Source: Pseudomonas hunanensis (GTDB lineage Bacteria > Pseudomonadota > Gammaproteobacteria > Pseudomonadales > Pseudomonadaceae). From it: a stretch of 64,000 bases of DNA. The stretch covers positions 1 to 64,000 of the forward strand of contig NZ_QJRC01000081.1 of assembly GCF_013393325.1 (NCBI RefSeq). Direction: 5' to 3'. Position 1 is the first letter of the stretch; every line of letters starts with the position of its first letter. This document shows positions 16,586 to 25,485 of the stretch, in pieces. The notes below the pieces were generated by a model. The model worked only from the letters and a program-made list of their open reading frames with translations, was not told where the DNA came from and ran no database searches. Made by a program: the position numbers and the translations under genes.

Positions 16586-17191
16586 ATGTATTACTACGAA
16601 CCCGCCAAAGGCCACGGCCTGCCCCACGACCCGTTCAATGCCATCGTCGGTCCCCGCCCTATCGGCTGGATCTCCTCTCAAGACCGCGACGGTCGCCTGA
16701 ACCTGGCGCCATACAGCTTCTTCAACGCCTTCAACTACATCCCGCCGATCATCGGTTTCTGCAGCGTCGGGCGCAAAGACAGCCTGAACAACATCGAGCA
16801 GACCGGTGAATTCGTCTGGAACCTGGCCACCCGCCCACTGGCCGAGCAAATGAACCTGAGCTGCGCGCCAGTTGCTGCCGATGTGAGCGAATTTGAACTG
16901 AGCGGCCTCACTGCCGCACCGTCGAGCATCGTCAAGGTGCCGCGCGTGGGCGAAACCCCGGTAGCCTTCGAGTGCAAGGTCAGCCAGATCGTCCAGCTCA
17001 AGCGGGCCGACCAGGCATTGGTGCCTAGCTGGCTGATCCTCGGGGAAGTCGTGGCGGTGCACATTGCCGAGCACCTGTTGAACAACGGCATCTACGATAC
17101 CGCTGCCGCCGAGCCGATCCTGCGTGGCGGTGGCCCGGCGGACTATTTCGAACTGGGCAATCTGTTCAAGATGGCCCGGCCGCCAGCCTGA
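16586..17191 (+). CDS. Flavin reductase-like FMN-binding protein
   Basis: 201 residues of the Flavin_Reduct domain family: RPIGWISSQDRDGRLNLAPYS near the N-terminus and ATRPLAEQMNLSCAP in the middle bind FMN in related proteins. Such enzymes reduce flavin for a partner oxygenase or act as small FMN oxidoreductases. The frame opens at 16505, but the family sequence begins at ATG 16586 (MYYYEP). The good AGGAGGT (16557-16563) is 22 bases away, which is long, and no nearer ATG or GTG is in frame. Nearby ABM-type monooxygenase and AraC genes could be functional partners, but they are not in one operon. Confidence 0.8.
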   Translation: MYYYEPAKGHGLPHDPFNAIVGPRPIGWISSQDRDGRLNLAPYSFFNAFNYIPPIIGFCSVGRKDSLNNIEQTGEFVWNLATRPLAEQMNLSCAPVAADVSEFELSGLTAAPSSIVKVPRVGETPVAFECKVSQIVQLKRADQALVPSWLILGEVVAVHIAEHLLNNGIYDTAAAEPILRGGGPADYFELGNLFKMARPPA

Positions 17192-17425
17192 TCACCAGAC
17201 CAGCTCGCCCTCTTCGCTCACGCCCTGCAGGCGTTGCAGCTCGGCGGTGGCCGCTTCGTCGGCGGCCACGGCGCCCTTGAACACCTGCCCGTCGAGCACC
17301 TTGTGAAAGCGTGGTGCACCGCCCATGCCCAGGGCCTTGACCGCGATGGCCGCGTTGTAGCCACCCCCCTCCACCGGCACCATCGCCGAAACCGCTTCGA
17401 AATGAGTAAATTCCCTACGTGCCAT
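17192..17425 (-). CDS. Small conserved-looking hypothetical protein
   Basis: 77 residues from ATG 17425 (MARREFTHFEAVSAMVPVEG); the frame also opens at 17458. Soluble, no cysteine, with alternating hydrophobic residues. I do not recognise the family. It ends directly beside the flavin reductase stop and lies 50 bases downstream of the ABM monooxygenase gene on the same strand, so the two are probably co-transcribed. Confidence 0.6.
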   Translation of the reverse strand: MARREFTHFEAVSAMVPVEGGGYNAAIAVKALGMGGAPRFHKVLDGQVFKGAVAADEAATAELQRLQGVSEEGELVW

Positions 17426-17474
17426 GTCGCTATCCGCTTGGTTGAACAAGTGCGTCACTTTACCTCATCCACCC

Positions 17475-17768
17475 TCAATCGAAGGTATGCAAGTCCAGGC
17501 TACTGACCACACGCGCCTGCACCAGCTCACCAAACACCTCCAGCGTCGGCGAAGCAAAGTAGCCACTCATCGCCTGCTGGTCCTGCCAGCTACCACTGAG
17601 CAGCCACAGGTCAGCATCAGCCTGCGAACGCTGCACGGTGAAACTCAGGCAACCCGGCGCACGCAGCGAGGGCTCGAGCAGGTCACGCAGGCGCGCGCCC
17701 AGCTCTGCAGAACGCCCGCTGCTGGCACGAATGAAAGCAAGATGGGTGACCGGTTGTTTTAGGGTCAT
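17475..17768 (-). CDS. ABM-family (antibiotic biosynthesis monooxygenase) protein
   Basis: 97 residues, one ABM ferredoxin-like domain: THLAFIRASSGRSAELGARL, then APGCLSFTVQRSQADADLWLLSGSW split between strands, then FASPTLEVFGELV. The family includes cofactor-free quinone-forming monooxygenases and YgiN-like quinol oxidases. It is transcribed away from the AraC regulator, and the 56-bp palindrome lies in the 202-base gap between them, 83 bases before its start. Confidence 0.8.
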   Translation of the reverse strand: MTLKQPVTHLAFIRASSGRSAELGARLRDLLEPSLRAPGCLSFTVQRSQADADLWLLSGSWQDQQAMSGYFASPTLEVFGELVQARVVSSLDLHTFD

Positions 17769-17851
17769 TGCACAATCTCCTTGAAGCGGGCGGACGGAAA
17801 AGCCAGGCTGCCAAGGTTAGGGGCTCACCCGCGCGGCGCGTTAGGCCAATA

Positions 17852-17907
17852 CTGCACGTCGATTGCCTGATCCTGCAGCGCTGCAGGATCAGGCAATCGA
17901 CGTGCAG
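17852..17907. promoter_or_regulatory. Perfect 56-bp palindrome between divergent genes
   Basis: A 27-base arm (17852-17878) is followed by CG and then by the exact reverse complement (17881-17907). It lies 83 bases before the ABM gene and 63 bases before the AraC gene, in their shared promoter region. No U-tract follows on either strand. Each arm contains GATTGCCTGATCCTGCAG, so the region offers two opposed copies of one site. An operator for the AraC protein is the most likely role; extrusion as a cruciform is possible. Confidence 0.7.
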
Positions 17908-17970
17908 CTTTCGACTAGCGCCCGTCTGTGCCCAAACCTATGCTGCGTCGGTCAGTAGAGGAAAGCCATC

Positions 17971-18891
17971 ATGACCACCGCCACGTCCACCGACCCCACC
18001 CTGGAACTGCAGCGCCTGGAACTGGCCGAATTGATTACCCGCCACGCCGGCGAGCCCCACGGCCCGGCCTCGGCCATCGATGACCTGTACCTGGTGCGCT
18101 ACACCGAGAACGTGCGCTCGGTGCCGACCCTTGCGCAACCCGCCCTGTGCATCCTTGCCCAAGGCAGCAAAAGCCTGTTTCTCGGCGACGAGCAGTACGC
18201 CTACGACCCACTGCATTACATGGTGGTCTCGGTGACCTTGCCGCTAAGCGGCGTGAAGCTCGATGCCAGCCCGCAGAACCCCAGCCTGGGCCTGCGCATG
18301 GACCTGGACCCGGCCGAAATCAGCCAGCTGATCGCCGAGAGCGGACCGATGCTGGTACCCAATAGACCTTCGGGCCGTGGCTTGTACGTGGAAAGGACTG
18401 ATGCGGCGTTGCTTGACGCCCTGCTACGGCTGATCCGCCTGCTGGACACACCGCGTGATATCGCGATGTTGGCACCGCTGTTCCGCCGCGAGATTCTCTA
18501 CCGTTTGCTGCGTGGGCCGCAGGGTTGCCGGCTGTATGAAATCGCGTTGGCCAACAGCCAGACCCACCGGGTTTGCCAAGCCATAACCTGGCTTAACAAC
18601 AACTACCAGCAACCGCTGCGTATCGAGGACCTGGCCCGTGAGGTCAACCTCAGCACCTCGACCTTGCACCACCGCTTCAAGGCCGTGACGTCGATGAGCC
18701 CGTTGCAGTATCAGAAGCAGTTGCGCCTGCAGGAGGCCCGGCGGCTCATGCTGAACGACGGGCTCGAGGCGGCGGTGGCGGCCTATAGGGTGGGGTATGA
18801 AAGCCCGTCGCAGTTCAGCCGTGAATACAGCCGGCTTTACGGCGCGCCACCGATTCGGGATGTGGCCAGGTTGCGGGCTACTGCTGGCTAA
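17971..18891 (+). CDS. AraC-family regulator with AraC_N domain
   Basis: 306 residues. The N-terminal AraC_N cupin domain (about 30-180) contains VPTLAQPALCILAQGSKSLFLGD split by the strand pattern and LRMDLDPAEISQLI. The C-terminal double HTH (about 200-300) has ATIT-like helices REVNLSTSTLHHRFKAVT and GYESPSQFSREYSRLYG. Family members such as YqhC and CmrA control nearby oxidoreductase genes. The divergent ABM monooxygenase gene and the palindrome between them suggest that pair is the target. Confidence 0.88.
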   Translation: MTTATSTDPTLELQRLELAELITRHAGEPHGPASAIDDLYLVRYTENVRSVPTLAQPALCILAQGSKSLFLGDEQYAYDPLHYMVVSVTLPLSGVKLDASPQNPSLGLRMDLDPAEISQLIAESGPMLVPNRPSGRGLYVERTDAALLDALLRLIRLLDTPRDIAMLAPLFRREILYRLLRGPQGCRLYEIALANSQTHRVCQAITWLNNNYQQPLRIEDLAREVNLSTSTLHHRFKAVTSMSPLQYQKQLRLQEARRLMLNDGLEAAVAAYRVGYESPSQFSREYSRLYGAPPIRDVARLRATAG

Positions 18892-18911
18892 AGTCGGGCT
18901 GATCCTGTACT

Positions 18912-18943
18912 GGCCACTTCGCGGGTAACCCCGCGAAGTGGCC
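18912..18943. repeat. REP-like hairpin between convergent genes
   Basis: GGCCACTTCGCGGG (18912-18925) and its reverse complement (18930-18943) around TAAC. It lies between the araC-type gene and the aruI-like gene, which end towards each other. Confidence 0.65.
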
Positions 18944-18963
18944 GTAACAGGTTAAGCGCTACA

Positions 18964-20601
18964 TCATCGCAGCACTGTTTCTTGCCACTGGTTCTGGTCA
19001 ACCTGGATCAAGGTCGGCCCCTTGCGCTCCAACGCCAGCCCCAGTGCTGCCTGCAGCTGCACCACATCCGTCACATGCTCCGCCGCCGCGCCCAACGCCC
19101 GCGCCACACCGATGAAGTCCGGGGTATGGATATCCACGCCTACCGGCTCGATCGCCCGGTTGACCATGTACTTCTTGATCTCCTCGTACCCCTGGTTATT
19201 CCACAACAGCACGACCAGCGGCACCTGCGCCTCCACCGCACTGGCCAGCTCCGGCAGGGTGAACTGCAAGCCGCCATCACCAATCAAGCACACCGCTGGC
19301 GCACGTTGGTCGGCCTGTTCGGCACTGCCCAACCAGGCGCCCATGGCCGCAGGCAGTGCATAACCCAGGGTGCCGTAACCGGTCGAGGCATTGAACCAGC
19401 GACGCGGCTGGTGCATGTCCAGGGTCAGGTTGCCGGTGTACACCGGTTGGGTGGAATCGCCCACCAGAATGGCATTGGGCAGGCGTTCGAGAATGGCGTT
19501 CAGCAAACGCGTCTGGCTCAAGGTCGGCTGGTCCCAATCTGCTGCCAGAGCCTGGCGCAGCTTGGCCACGCGGGCCACACCCCAAGTGCTTTCGTGCACC
19601 GGTTGCGGCTGGGCCTGCAAGGCACCGAACAACGCTTCGGCGGCCAGCTCGGCATCGGCGACCAGCGCCAGCTCCGGCAGGTAGTTGCGCACCGTCTGGT
19701 CCGGGTCGATATCGATGCGCAGCAGGCTGCCCGGGATCTCGAAACCGCCCTTGAAGGTCACGTCGTAATCGGTTTCGGCAAGTTCGGTGCCAATCGCCAG
19801 CACCACGTCGGCCTCGGCCACCAACTCACGTGTGGCCGGCAGCGACTGGGTCGAACCGATCTGCAACGGGTGGCTGGCCGGCAGCAAGCCTTTGGCATTG
19901 ATGGTCAGCGCCACCGGGGCCTGAAGGTGTTCAGCCAGGCGTGCCAGCGCAGCCCCCGCAGCCAATGCCCCGCCACCGGCAAGAATCAGCGGCCGACGTG
20001 CACTGGCCAGGCGCTCAGCCATCTGCGCCACCGCCTGCGGAGCCGCTCCTGCCCGGCTGCCACGTACCGGGCGGCCCGGCAACAGGAAGTCAGCCGGTTC
20101 GACCAGTACATCGAGCGGTATCTCGATGTGCACCGGGCGCGGCCGGGCACTGTCGAACACGGCAAATGCTCGGGCCAGCACCTGCGGCAAGTCTGCGGCA
20201 CTCATCAAGGTGTGGGAAAACGCAGCCACACCCGCTACCAGCGCGGCCTGGTTGGGCAGCTCATGCAGCTTGCCACGGCCACCGCCCAACTGGTCGCGGG
20301 TCTGCACGCTGGAAATTACCAGCATCGGAATCGAATCGGCATAGGCCTGGCCCATGGCCGTGGTGATGTTGGTCATGCCAGGGCCGGTGATGATGAAGCA
20401 CACCCCGGGTTTGCCACGGGTGCGCGCATAGCCGTCAGCCATGAACCCGGCCCCCTGCTCGTGACGCGGGGTGATGTGGCGAATGGACGAACCCGCCAGG
20501 CCACGGTAGAGCTCCACGGTATGTACACCGGGAATGCCGAAGACATGGTCCACGCCATAGCCTTCAAGGAGTTTGACCAGTACTTCACCGCAGGTTGCCA
20601 T
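18964..20601 (-). CDS. ThDP-dependent decarboxylase, AruI-like
   Basis: 545 residues, all three ThDP-enzyme domains. The N-terminal Pyr domain has EVLVKLLEGYGVDHVFGIPG and the catalytic glutamate in HEQGAGFMADGYAR; the C-terminal PP domain has the GDGGLQFT...NN metal motif. It closely resembles 5-guanidino-2-oxopentanoate decarboxylase (AruI), the second step of the arginine transaminase pathway in P. aeruginosa, and is often mislabelled acetolactate synthase. The matching transaminase aruH is not in this window. It is divergent from a LysR gene that is its likely regulator. Confidence 0.8.
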   Translation of the reverse strand: MATCGEVLVKLLEGYGVDHVFGIPGVHTVELYRGLAGSSIRHITPRHEQGAGFMADGYARTRGKPGVCFIITGPGMTNITTAMGQAYADSIPMLVISSVQTRDQLGGGRGKLHELPNQAALVAGVAAFSHTLMSAADLPQVLARAFAVFDSARPRPVHIEIPLDVLVEPADFLLPGRPVRGSRAGAAPQAVAQMAERLASARRPLILAGGGALAAGAALARLAEHLQAPVALTINAKGLLPASHPLQIGSTQSLPATRELVAEADVVLAIGTELAETDYDVTFKGGFEIPGSLLRIDIDPDQTVRNYLPELALVADAELAAEALFGALQAQPQPVHESTWGVARVAKLRQALAADWDQPTLSQTRLLNAILERLPNAILVGDSTQPVYTGNLTLDMHQPRRWFNASTGYGTLGYALPAAMGAWLGSAEQADQRAPAVCLIGDGGLQFTLPELASAVEAQVPLVVLLWNNQGYEEIKKYMVNRAIEPVGVDIHTPDFIGVARALGAAAEHVTDVVQLQAALGLALERKGPTLIQVDQNQWQETVLR

Positions 20602-20715
20602 TGGGGTTCACCATGAATCTTGTTGGGTTATGCCCTTATTGGACCCAAGCCACGGCTATCCCCACAATGTAAAAAAACACATACTAGCCATGTCCTGTGA
20701 TCATGGCTTACTGCA

Positions 20716-21591
20716 ATGAAACGCCTCCCGCCTCTGCCTGCCCTGTACACCTTTCTGGTCACTGCCCAGCACTGCAATTTCACCCGTGCAGGGCAACAGT
20801 TGCACATCACCCAGGGCGCCGTCAGCCGGCAGATCGCAGCCCTCGAAGAACACCTGGGTTATGCGCTGTTCAAGCGTGAGGCCCGCGGTTTGAGCCTGAC
20901 CCGTGAAGGCCAGGACTGGCTGCCTCGGGTGCAGCAGGTGTTCGCGCTGATCGATCAAGGCGTGCGCGAGGTGGGCGAGCACAGCACGACCTTGCAGCTC
21001 AAGGCGCCGACCTGCGTGATGCGCTGGCTACTGCCACGCCTGATGGAATGGCAAGCCCTGCGCCCGGACATACCGGTCGAACTCACCACCACCGTGCAGC
21101 ATGGGGTGGATTTTCGCCGCGAGGGCTTTGACGCCGCGGTGGTCTATGGCGATGCACCGAACCACGGGCTGCACGTGCGCAAGTTGTTCGATGAGCAACT
21201 GACACCGGTATGCGCACCGTCACTGCTTCAAGGGCCGCTGCCCTTGCAGCAGGTGGAAGACCTGGCGCGGCACATGCTGCTGCACCCGTCACGAGATGAG
21301 CATGATTGGCGGTTGTGGTTGCAGGCAGCAGGTGTGACGCTGGCCAGTCATGGGCCCAAGCAGCATTTCGAGACGCTGGACATGGCAATGGCCATGGCCT
21401 CGCAGGGGACTGGCGTGGCTATCGGTGATTGGTCGCTGATTGGCGATGACTTGCGCGGGGGGCGGCTGTGCATGCCGTTTGCGCTGAAGGTGCTGACGGG
21501 TAAAGGTTATTACCTGGTAAGCCAGGCCAGAAGCTTGCCACCGGGTTTAGTGGAGTTGCTGGATTGGCTGCAGCGCCAGGCTAGCCAGTGA
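20716..21591 (+). CDS. LysR-family regulator (GcvA type)
   Basis: 291 residues: winged HTH (about 1-65) with LPALYTFLVTAQHCNFTRAGQQLHITQGAVSRQIAAL split by the helix turn, then a LysR substrate-binding domain. The N-terminal wording RLPPLPALYTF is of the GcvA/AmpR type. It is transcribed away from the AruI-like gene (114 bases between), so it probably controls that gene in response to a keto- or amino acid. Confidence 0.87.
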   Translation: MKRLPPLPALYTFLVTAQHCNFTRAGQQLHITQGAVSRQIAALEEHLGYALFKREARGLSLTREGQDWLPRVQQVFALIDQGVREVGEHSTTLQLKAPTCVMRWLLPRLMEWQALRPDIPVELTTTVQHGVDFRREGFDAAVVYGDAPNHGLHVRKLFDEQLTPVCAPSLLQGPLPLQQVEDLARHMLLHPSRDEHDWRLWLQAAGVTLASHGPKQHFETLDMAMAMASQGTGVAIGDWSLIGDDLRGGRLCMPFALKVLTGKGYYLVSQARSLPPGLVELLDWLQRQASQ

Positions 21592-21603
21592 GGGCCCATA
21601 CAC

Positions 21604-21675
21604 GGGCACGCACGCTCCCACAGGTACAGCACAGGGCTTGGAATTTGTGCAATACCTGTGGGAGCGTGCGTGCCC
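21604..21675. repeat. REP pair, 23-bp inverted repeat
   Basis: The arm at 21604-21626 (GGGCACGCACGCTCCCACAGGTA, in two parts GGGCACGCACG and CTCCCACAGGTA) is exactly repeated in inverse at 21653-21675. It lies between convergent genes and would form a strong hairpin with a 26-base loop. Confidence 0.8.
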
Positions 21676-21689
21676 ACGAAGCAGGCGAC

Positions 21690-22304
21690 TCAGTAACCGA
21701 CTGTGAAGCGCTGCCGTGAATGCGCAGGCTTTTCCAGCTCGTCGAGCATGGCAATCGCATAATCGGCAAAGGTGATCCAGCTCTTGCCGTCCGCACCGAT
21801 CAGCAGGTGATCCTTACCCAACGTGTAGCGCCCGCTACGTTCACCTTCAACGAACTCCGCCGACGGCGAGAGAAAGGTCCAGTCCAGGTTTGGCTCGCGC
21901 TGCAACGCCTCCAGAAAACGCACCCCGGCAGTGGCCTCGGCCTTGTAGGCTTCCGGGAAGTCCGGGCTGTCGATCACCCGGTGCCCCGACGGCAACAACA
22001 GGCTGCCGGCCCCCCCCACCACCAGCAACCGCTTGACCCCGGCGCGCTTGACAGGCTCGATGATCGCGTGCGGCTCGATGGTCGAAAAATGCGCCGCGCT
22101 CAACACCGCGTCCACACCCTCGACAGCCGCTTGCAGGGCCGCGCTATCCTTGGCATCCAGCGCTTTGACGGTCACCCCGTCACGCCCCTGCAAACGGGAA
22201 GGGTCGCGGGCAATGGCCAGCACACTATGGCCACGGCGCAGGGCCTCTTCCAGCAACTGGCTGCCAGCGCGGCCAGTGGCACCGATGATTGCAATCTTGC
22301 TCAT
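21690..22304 (-). CDS. NAD(P)H-binding oxidoreductase, atypical SDR
   Basis: 204 residues with the Rossmann motif IAIIGATGRAGSQL at the N-terminus and LLVVGGAGSLLL in the middle. It belongs to the NAD(P)-binding NmrA/HSCARG-like proteins (YwnB type), some of which are enzymes and some redox sensors. The substrate is unknown. It ends 27 bases before the MBL-fold gene start region on the same strand and may be read with it. Confidence 0.8.
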   Translation of the reverse strand: MSKIAIIGATGRAGSQLLEEALRRGHSVLAIARDPSRLQGRDGVTVKALDAKDSAALQAAVEGVDAVLSAAHFSTIEPHAIIEPVKRAGVKRLLVVGGAGSLLLPSGHRVIDSPDFPEAYKAEATAGVRFLEALQREPNLDWTFLSPSAEFVEGERSGRYTLGKDHLLIGADGKSWITFADYAIAMLDELEKPAHSRQRFTVGY

Positions 22305-22331
22305 GGGAAACTCTCCATCAGTTGAACGGAA

Positions 22332-23207
22332 TTACCACTTCATCTCGCCCTTGGCGACCTTGGCCCCAAGCTCCAGGGAGCCTTCATCGGCCAGGCCTGG
22401 GTAACGATGCTTCATGGCCTCGATCAAGGCGCCAGCATCTTTTGCTTTGACGGTTTCGGCATCGAAATCACGAATGTAGTTCGCAGTGAAACGCACAGCT
22501 TGCAATGAACGGCTGCTGTCCCCCAGATAATGGCCCGGGACGACTGTGCGCGGCGCCAGCGCTTCGATCCGCGCCAGGGTGGCGAGCCAATCGGCATGCG
22601 ACTTGGCTGTTTGGGTATCGGCCATCCACACATGAATATGCTCGGACACCACTACCCCACCGACCACCGCCTTGATCGACGGGATCCAGACAAAGCTGCG
22701 GTCTGGCTGTGGGCCGTCAAGGCCAACCACGTCCAAGGCCTGCCCTTCCAGCATCAGGCGGTTGCCTTCGAGCACTTGCGGCAGCACCAGCCGCGCGGGC
22801 TTGTCCGCCCCCATCTGCGGCCCCCAGTACGCCAGCTTGGCGTCCATGGTCTGGCGAATATGCGCAACGGTCGCGGCTGAAGCCAGCACCTTGGCGTCGG
22901 GGAAAGCCTGGGTCAGGGTATCCAGGCCGAAATAGTAATCCGGGTCGCCATGGCTGATGTAGATGCTGGTCAGGTGCTTGCCACCGGCTCGCAAGCGCTG
23001 TACCAACTGCTCGGCCTGGGCTTTGCCGAACTGGGCATCGACCAGCACGGCGTCATGTTGGCCACTGACGATCACCGAGCTGATCGGGAATATCGCTTCG
23101 TGCCCGGGGTTGTAGACCTCCAGCTGCAAGGGCTCGGCAGCCAGCACCGGGCCGGCCAGGGTAACGCAGGCCAGCAGCAGGCCACGCAAAGGAGAGAACA
23201 GGGACAT
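22332..23207 (-). CDS. Exported MBL-fold metallo-hydrolase with altered metal motif
   Basis: 291 residues, signal peptide about 1-23 (MSLFSPLRGLLLACVTLAGPVLA). The MBL core follows, but the first metal motif reads SHGDPDYYFG in place of HxHxDH, so only one of its histidines is kept. A later histidine is in VVPGHYLG. The start is ATG 23207; the frame runs on to 23564 but crosses the promoter region of the divergent LysR gene and lacks a signal peptide there. The LysR gene starts 103 bases away and is the likely regulator. Periplasmic location is inferred. Confidence 0.8.
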   Translation of the reverse strand: MSLFSPLRGLLLACVTLAGPVLAAEPLQLEVYNPGHEAIFPISSVIVSGQHDAVLVDAQFGKAQAEQLVQRLRAGGKHLTSIYISHGDPDYYFGLDTLTQAFPDAKVLASAATVAHIRQTMDAKLAYWGPQMGADKPARLVLPQVLEGNRLMLEGQALDVVGLDGPQPDRSFVWIPSIKAVVGGVVVSEHIHVWMADTQTAKSHADWLATLARIEALAPRTVVPGHYLGDSSRSLQAVRFTANYIRDFDAETVKAKDAGALIEAMKHRYPGLADEGSLELGAKVAKGEMKW

Positions 23208-23309
23208 GAGCAACGCCTTCAGCTGAACAATGCCCAACAGCTTAGTTGCCCAATCCGTCACAAAAAATGCGATGCTCGAACATAGTTTGTTTCTGAAATC
23301 GGGCAAATC

Positions 23310-24218
23310 ATGGACCGTCTGAACGCCATGCGCGTATTCGTAACCGTCGTCGACCTGGGCAGCCAGTCGGCGGCAGCGGATCATCTGCAATTGTCGCGAC
23401 CGGTAGTATCGCGCTATCTGGCCGAGCTGGAGGACTGGGTTGGCGCGCGGCTGATGCAGCGCACCACGCGCAAGCTCAGCCTCACGGCCGCCGGCCAGGA
23501 AACCCTGCCCCGCTGCCGGCAACTGCTGGACCTGGCCGGCGACCTGCAGGCCGCCGTGCAGCAACCGGAAGACGCACCAAAGGGTGCACTGCGTATCAGC
23601 GTCAGTACCTCATTCGGCCAAGCACAGTTGGTAGACGCCGTAGCAGCCTACGTGCAGCGTTACCCTGGAGTGAAGGTGGAACTGCAAATGCTCGACCGCA
23701 CCGTCAACCTGGTGGACGAGCGCATCGACCTGGCCATTCGTACCAGCAACGACCTGGACCCCAACCTGATCGCCCGGCGCCTGAGCGTGTGCCGCTCGGT
23801 GGTGTGCGCGGCACCGGCCTACCTGCACGAGCACGGCACGCCACAACGGGTCGAGGAACTGAGCCGACACAACTGCCTGACCCACGCCTACTTCGGCCAC
23901 AGCCTGTGGCATTTCGAGGTGGCCGGGCAGCACGTCGCCGTGCCGGTGGCGGGGAACATCAGCGCCAACGAGGCGATGACCCTGCAGAAGGCAGCACTGG
24001 CTGGCGCGGGTATCGCCATGCTGCCGACCTATCAGGCAGCCGAGGCCCTGCGCCGAGGCGAACTGATGCGCCTGCTGCCCGAGGCGAGGCCGCGTGAATT
24101 GAACCTGAATGCGGTGTACACGTCGCGCAAACACATGCCGGCAACCTTGCGGAGCATGCTGGATTTTCTAGTGCTGCGGTTCAAGGACGAGCCGGAGTGG
24201 GACCAGGATCTATACTAA
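23310..24218 (+). CDS. LysR-family regulator
   Basis: 302 residues of the CrgA-like LysR group: HTH with MDRLNAMRVFVTVVDLGSQS and LSRPVVSRYLAELE, then a substrate-binding domain with FGQAQLVDAVAAYVQRYPGV. It is divergent from the MBL-fold and oxidoreductase genes and probably controls them. Confidence 0.87.
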   Translation: MDRLNAMRVFVTVVDLGSQSAAADHLQLSRPVVSRYLAELEDWVGARLMQRTTRKLSLTAAGQETLPRCRQLLDLAGDLQAAVQQPEDAPKGALRISVSTSFGQAQLVDAVAAYVQRYPGVKVELQMLDRTVNLVDERIDLAIRTSNDLDPNLIARRLSVCRSVVCAAPAYLHEHGTPQRVEELSRHNCLTHAYFGHSLWHFEVAGQHVAVPVAGNISANEAMTLQKAALAGAGIAMLPTYQAAEALRRGELMRLLPEARPRELNLNAVYTSRKHMPATLRSMLDFLVLRFKDEPEWDQDLY

Positions 24219-24257
24219 TGCTGTACACCCCTATCGCTGTAATGGGAGGTGAGCACC

Positions 24258-24431
24258 ATGGGTATCAAATCAAGAAGAGTCGCCGTTGTCATGGCCCTGA
24301 CCGCAGTCGCAGGGCTGTATGGCTCGGCCTGCTGGCGCGTCGAGCTGCTGCGCAGCCAGCCTAGCGCCGCCAACAGCTGCGAGCGGGCACATTGCGTGCC
24401 CCACACCGCAACCTTGAGCGCCGTCCGTTGA
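24258..24431 (+). CDS. Small protein with N-terminal hydrophobic segment
   Basis: 57 residues. A basic start (MGIKSRRVAVV) is followed by one hydrophobic segment to about residue 24, then a polar tail with three cysteines, two of them in NSCERAHC. It is either membrane-anchored or exported. ATG 24258 has GGGAGG (24244-24249) at 8 bases, a good site. No family is recognised. Confidence 0.55.
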   Translation: MGIKSRRVAVVMALTAVAGLYGSACWRVELLRSQPSAANSCERAHCVPHTATLSAVR

Positions 24432-24450
24432 GTCGACGGCGCCCTGCCGG

Positions 24451-25320
24451 TCACTCTTCGACGCTCATGTATTCCTTGGCCCAGCGGATGTAATCCTCAG
24501 GCTGGGTGTAGGTGTGCGAGAGTTCGGTGGCACTGAGGTTTTCCGACTTGTTCTGCTGGCCACGCTGCAGCCGCAAGCAATCGTAGGTGGCCTTGATCGC
24601 GGCAAAGTAGGCCGCGTGACCATCGACCACAATGCGCACGCCCAAGCGCGCCAGGCGCTCGTCGTCGCGCAGGTTCGGGTTGCCATAGGTGACCAGCATC
24701 AGCGGCACAGTCAAGTGCTCGGCAATCTGCTCGAGCTGTTCGAAGTCCTTAACCCCCACCATGCAGATAGCATCGGCACCGGCCTTCTGGTAGCTCTGGG
24801 TACGCACAATGATTTCTTCGGTGCTGAGTACCCCAGCGTTGGTACGGGCAATGATCGACAGCGACGAATCGACCCGCGCCTCCAGGGCCGCACGGATCTT
24901 GCCAACGCCCTCTTCGACCGGGATCAGGTCGGTGGACTTGCGCCCGAACTGGGCTGGCAGCAGCGTGTCTTCGATGGTCAGTGCGGCCACACCGGCGCGC
25001 TCCAGTTCGATCACCGTGCGCATCACGTTCAGCGCATTGCCATAGCCGTGGTCAGCGTCGGCCAGCACCGGCAGTTGCGCGACCCGACCGATACGGGTGG
25101 CCTGCTCGACGAACTCGCTGAGGGTGATCAGGGCGAAGTCCGGTGCGGCCAGCACCTGCAAGGATGCAACGGAACCACCGAGGATACCGACCTCGAAGCC
25201 CAGGTCTGCGGCAATGCGTGCCGACATCGGGTCGAACACCGATGCCGTGTGGAAACAGGAACCTGAAGCGAGCAGCTCGCGGAAGGCAAAACGCAGATCT
25301 TGATGGGAAGCCTTGGGCAT
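24451..25320 (-). CDS. Oxaloacetate decarboxylase of the ICL/PEP mutase family
   Basis: 289 residues. Members of this isocitrate lyase/PEP mutase subgroup, typified by PA4872 of P. aeruginosa, decarboxylate oxaloacetate. Seen here: [20 protein letters not shown] at the N-terminus, the Mg2+ motif [10 protein letters not shown], and the ED of LTIEDTLLP. Start ATG 25320 follows GGAG at 5 bases; a GTG two codons earlier overlaps that site. It stands alone. An inverted repeat at 25486-25504 lies upstream. Confidence 0.85.
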   Translation of the reverse strand: MPKASHQDLRFAFRELLASGSCFHTASVFDPMSARIAADLGFEVGILGGSVASLQVLAAPDFALITLSEFVEQATRIGRVAQLPVLADADHGYGNALNVMRTVIELERAGVAALTIEDTLLPAQFGRKSTDLIPVEEGVGKIRAALEARVDSSLSIIARTNAGVLSTEEIIVRTQSYQKAGADAICMVGVKDFEQLEQIAEHLTVPLMLVTYGNPNLRDDERLARLGVRIVVDGHAAYFAAIKATYDCLRLQRGQQNKSENLSATELSHTYTQPEDYIRWAKEYMSVEE

Positions 25321-25485
25321 GATCACTCCGCAATTAAGTTGAAATTTGAACGGTAACTACCGACCCCTGTAATCGGGTCTACCTGACCTGTTCCAACCGT
25401 CGCCATCTGGGCGGTCATGCTCGACATGCAGGCAGAGGAATAAAAGGTGTGGGAGACAGCGGCCTGAAAAACCTGCGGCAGAATG

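Noticed and set aside
22332..23564. A 410-residue MBL protein starting at 23564
   Set aside because: The extra 119 residues are not conserved-looking, overlap the start of the divergent LysR gene, and would bury a clear signal peptide that begins at 23207.
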